Shown here piece after piece: positions 61,740 through 64,000 of a DNA stretch of 64,000 nt. The translations under genes were made by a program, and so were the position numbers. How positions within the stretch are numbered: position 1 is the first letter of the stretch; the number at the start of each line of letters is the position of its first letter. Source of the DNA: Stakelama pacifica (GTDB lineage Bacteria > Pseudomonadota > Alphaproteobacteria > Sphingomonadales > Sphingomonadaceae); assembly GCF_004361835.1 (NCBI RefSeq), contig NZ_SNWD01000003.1:186001-250000 (forward strand), given 5' to 3'. The notes under the pieces were generated by a model. The model did no database searches. It was not told the origin of the DNA and saw only the letters and a program-made list of their open reading frames with translations.

Positions 61740-61942
61740 AAAGCCGTCTGACTCCGAATCTTACTATTCAATAGAAAAGGGTCGCCGGAAACACCCGTTT
61801 CAAGCGCAGGTGAGCGAGATAGGGTGATTCCTGACCAAAATCAAGCAAAACCGTCCGGTTTCACAAAAAGCCGCACTGGTATGCAGGGCCGGGATGCGCA
61901 GATCATGTGCGGCGAACTCTGCAAATTTACGGCTTATAAATG

Positions 61943-61973
61943 AAAAAGCCGCCTGCGTTCGGCAGACGGCTTT
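61943..61973 (-). terminator. Rho-independent terminator of the small secreted protein gene
   Basis: On the minus strand the stem AAAGCCG/CGGCTTT (with CTGC/GCAG inside) is followed by TTTTTCATTT, 27 bases after the stop of the gene at 62000. Confidence 0.75.
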
Positions 61974-61999
61974 CCCTGTCACGTCTTAAAAAGACGAGA

Positions 62000-62254
62000 T
62001 CAGTTGCTGTCGGGCGTGTCGTCATCGTCCGTAGCGACGATAACGCCACCAGCAACGATGCCTGCCGCGATGACGAGCGGAATGATTGCCGAACCGGCAA
62101 TATCGCTCTTCTTGTTCAGCTTCGTCGAAGCGCGAACGTTCGAAGAAGCCTTGGTCACCGAAGCCTGAGCCGACGGTGCAGCAGCCATAGCGGCCGACGA
62201 AGCGAGCATGCCCGCAACTGCGCCCGAAACCATAAACGTACGAATGATCTTCAT
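62000..62254 (-). CDS. Hypothetical small secreted/membrane protein with acidic tail
   Basis: The 84-residue protein has a signal peptide (cleavage near AMA/APS, about residue 24), an Ala/Ser/Lys-rich middle, a hydrophobic stretch IIPLVIAAGIVAGGVIVAT and a final Asp-rich DDDDTPDSN. The start at 62254 (or 62257) follows GGGGAGA. Similar small proteins occur in sphingomonads; function is unknown. Confidence 0.7.
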   Translation of the reverse strand: MKIIRTFMVSGAVAGMLASSAAMAAAPSAQASVTKASSNVRASTKLNKKSDIAGSAIIPLVIAAGIVAGGVIVATDDDDTPDSN

Positions 62255-62703
62255 CATCGTCTCCCCTTGATCAACAAAATCCGCCACTCGGCCAAAAAGC
62301 AGCCTTCCGGAAAACCGGGTGTGGCAGACCATCCCATTAACGCATCATATATGCTGCAGTTCAATGACCTGAGCAGACAAATCCAGCCGATCAGCGATTA
62401 ACCGGCGCGTTTTGACATATCTGCAACGGTCGAACCACTATGACACCGCCCCCCGAAAACCGCGCAAAAAGCCCAAATCCGGTGAACGCCGGCGAGGTAT
62501 CACAGGAAATCATTACAAACTACTAACGATTTCGCCTTTGCATCAAAACGGATGAAATGTGCCGTAAACGCCACGGGTCGCCGCGGTGAGGTGGGGCGGC
62601 AAGACATTGATGATTCGGGTTAAAGCGTTCTTCGCCGTTCGTATTTTTTTCGCGGCAAAGGTCCTGCGGTGAAACCAGCCTTGTCCTGCTCCGTTGAGCG
62701 CGC
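62255..62703. other. 449-base gene-free stretch
   Basis: No gene, repeat or RNA is recognised between the small secreted protein and gtrA. It holds the upstream regions of both. A TTGACA at 62412-62417 has no good -10 partner. Confidence 0.5.
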
Positions 62704-63147
62704 GTGTCCGTCCCAAGCCTGACCCTGTCGCGCAGAAAAAGCCTGTTCGCCCGCCTCATCAGCCAGCGCGGATCGCAGATGTTCGTTCGCAATGCGATCA
62801 GCTCGGCAGGGACCTTCGCCATCGATATCGCGCTGTTATGGCTGCTCGTCGGGAAGCTGGCGCTCGACAAGCATCTCGCCATCGCGATCGCCTTTTTTAT
62901 CGCCAATGCAGTCCATTATGGTCTGGCCCGAAGCTGGATCTTTCCGGGAAGCGAGCGCGGTCTGCTGATCGGCTATTGCTATTTTCTCGCCAATGCCTGT
63001 CTGGGGCTGGCACTGATCATGGCCGCGTTCACCGTGCTGAATGGTGAGCTGGGCATATATTATATGACTGCCCGGCTGATCGCCTCGCTCGGCGCGGGGA
63101 TCATCGTCTTCTGTCTAAATGCGACGTGGAATTTTCACCAGCTATAG
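62704..63147 (+). CDS. GtrA-like membrane protein
   Basis: The 147-residue protein has four membrane helices and the GtrA features RNAISSAGTFAIDIALLW and the final TWNFHQL. GtrA-like proteins probably flip polyprenyl-linked sugars for surface glycan modification. The GTG at 62704 gives the longer form; an ATG at 62779 (MFVRNAISS) would also fit the family. Confidence 0.85.
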   Translation: MSVPSLTLSRRKSLFARLISQRGSQMFVRNAISSAGTFAIDIALLWLLVGKLALDKHLAIAIAFFIANAVHYGLARSWIFPGSERGLLIGYCYFLANACLGLALIMAAFTVLNGELGIYYMTARLIASLGAGIIVFCLNATWNFHQL

Positions 63148-63159
63148 CGGCAACACCGG

Positions 63160-63936
63160 CTATGCCTTGTTCAGGCGAACCCAGGTCGGGGCATGATCGC
63201 TCGCCTTTTCGAGCCCCCGATAGCGCTTGTCCACGCCTGCATCGGCAAAACGATCGGCGGCACGCGGGCTGAGCAAAAGGTGGTCGATACGGAATCCCGC
63301 ATCGCGCTGCCATGCACCCGCCTGATAATCCCAGAAGGTCCAGACGCCGCCGCGCGGGAAACGCGTACGCAGGCTGTCGGTCCACCCCTGCGCCACCAGC
63401 CGGCGATAGGCGGCACGCGATTCGGGCTGCATCAAGGCGTCGGACGCCATGGCGTGGACCGAAAATACATCATCGTCATGGGGGATGACGTTATAATCGC
63501 CCGCCAGCACCACCGCTCGCTCTTCGGCCAGCAACGCCGAAGCGCGATCGATCAGCCGATCGAACCAGCCCAGCTTATATTCGAATTTCGGCCCCGGCAC
63601 GGGATTGCCGTTGGGCAAGTAAATCGACGCAACGATCAGACCATCGACCTCCGCTTCGAGATACCGGCTCTGCACATCATCAGGATCGCCTTCCAGCCCG
63701 CGCTTGCGTTCGACCGGGTCGGCGTCGCGGGCAAGAATGGCGACGCCGTTAAACCCCTTTTGCCCGTGCCAGATCGCGCCATAGCCCGCATCGCGAATAT
63801 CGGATTCGGGAAAGGTCTCGTCCGAGGATTTCAACTCCTGCAGACAGACGATATCGGGCTGTTCGGAATCGAGATATTCGATCAGACGCGGCAGACGCGC
63901 CTTGATGCCGTTCACATTATAGCTGACGATCTTCAA
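63160..63936 (-). CDS. xthA: Exodeoxyribonuclease III
   Basis: The 258-residue AP endonuclease/exonuclease repairs abasic and oxidised DNA. Family motifs are MKIVSYNVNGIKARL, the catalytic Glu in CLQELK, GDYNVIP and the final SDHAP with catalytic Asp-His. It follows the ErpA-like gene by 6 bases, so they are probably cotranscribed. Confidence 0.95.
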   Translation of the reverse strand: MKIVSYNVNGIKARLPRLIEYLDSEQPDIVCLQELKSSDETFPESDIRDAGYGAIWHGQKGFNGVAILARDADPVERKRGLEGDPDDVQSRYLEAEVDGLIVASIYLPNGNPVPGPKFEYKLGWFDRLIDRASALLAEERAVVLAGDYNVIPHDDDVFSVHAMASDALMQPESRAAYRRLVAQGWTDSLRTRFPRGGVWTFWDYQAGAWQRDAGFRIDHLLLSPRAADRFADAGVDKRYRGLEKASDHAPTWVRLNKA

Positions 63937-63942
63937 GCGCGA

Positions 63943-64000
63943 TCAGACCGCAAAAGAGGAGCCGCATCCGCATCCCGCGGCTGCATTGGGATTTTCGACG
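63943..64000 (-). CDS. Iron-sulfur cluster insertion protein (IscA/ErpA-like), C-terminal end
   Basis: The minus-strand frame running off the right edge ends NPNAAAGCGCGSSFAV, then stop. The CGCG cysteine pair and NPNA are the C-terminal signature of A-type Fe-S carriers (HesB/IscA/ErpA). Only the last 18 residues are in the window. Confidence 0.82.
   Translation of the reverse strand, partial: VENPNAAAGCGCGSSFAV

Noticed and set aside
61800..61982. Minus-strand frame of 60 residues between rpsU and a small secreted protein
   Set aside because: It covers a Rho-independent terminator and lacks coding signs.
62523..62906. Minus-strand frame of 127 residues opposite gtrA
   Set aside because: Overlaps the N-terminal part of GtrA on the other strand and shows no domain.

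Overview
The window is chromosomal DNA from an alphaproteobacterium, most likely a member of the Sphingomonadaceae. This rests on GC-rich coding sequence, a gcrA cell-cycle regulator, an alphaproteobacterial petABC (bc1) operon, and many small secreted or lipoprotein genes plus TonB-dependent and alginate-export-type outer-membrane proteins of the sphingomonad kind. About 60 genes are tightly packed on both strands. Most are housekeeping genes, with a few accessory spots. The assignment to family is an inference from gene content, not from a marker comparison.

Layout. 1-1.4 kb: C-terminal part of clpA. 1.5-6.8 kb: a membrane diguanylate cyclase, fadD-type acyl-CoA ligase and, facing it, an aldehyde dehydrogenase. 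6.9-10.4 kb: xseB-ispA, coaD, a periplasmic cyclophilin and queA. 10.5-15.7 kb: CDF metal exporter, ychF, tspO, an NPP-type phosphodiesterase lipoprotein, a MaoC-fold protein and an Arg/Tyr-rich lipoprotein. 16.4-19.8 kb: petABC-apt on the minus strand, opposite trmL-hemF-GNAT (19.9-21.9 kb). 21.8-24.1 kb: two related polytopic membrane proteins and lipB. 24.2-30.4 kb: a Met-rich lipoprotein, a secreted unknown, queC-queE, a DUF3617-like protein, hslO, argF and argD. 30.5-34.9 kb: ABC-2 permease, gcrA, two small membrane proteins and parE. 35.0-43.8 kb: rpoB-rpoC behind its own promoter and closed by a strong terminator. 44-46.4 kb: an orphan chemoreceptor and a small membrane protein. 46.8-50.4 kb: modABC divergent from an outer-membrane channel gene. 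50.4-55.2 kb: phasin, lepA and a TonB-dependent receptor. 55.5-56.9 kb: ferredoxin-NADP reductase and tRNA-Pro(CGG). 56.9-60.8 kb: atypical DNA next to the tRNA, a cupin gene, a GH92 glycosidase and two gene remnants. 60.9-64 kb: FKBP, rpsU, a small secreted protein, a GtrA protein, xthA and the end of an IscA/ErpA-like gene.

How the genes work together. queA, queC and queE belong to queuosine synthesis (QueE/QueC make preQ0, QueA acts on the tRNA). petABC form the respiratory bc1 complex, and hemF lies divergently beside them. argD and argF are two arginine-pathway steps. modABC takes up molybdate, and the channel gene probably shares its regulatory region.

Most notable observations. (1) A dispersed intergenic repeat family has four copies; two of them are long (about 370 bp) and homologous end to end. 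(2) A 22-bp inverted repeat lies in the 51-bp gap between modA and the outer-membrane channel gene and resembles Mo-responsive ModE boxes. (3) The GH92 protein appears to carry Gln (residue 481) where the family's catalytic-acid Glu is expected, which is the signature of mannose-1-phosphate-uncapping members. (4) Atypical DNA and gene debris lie downstream of tRNA-Pro, and remnants of an alcohol dehydrogenase and an HWE-type histidine kinase lie nearby. No CRISPR array, complete insertion sequence, rRNA, defence island or biosynthetic cluster was seen.
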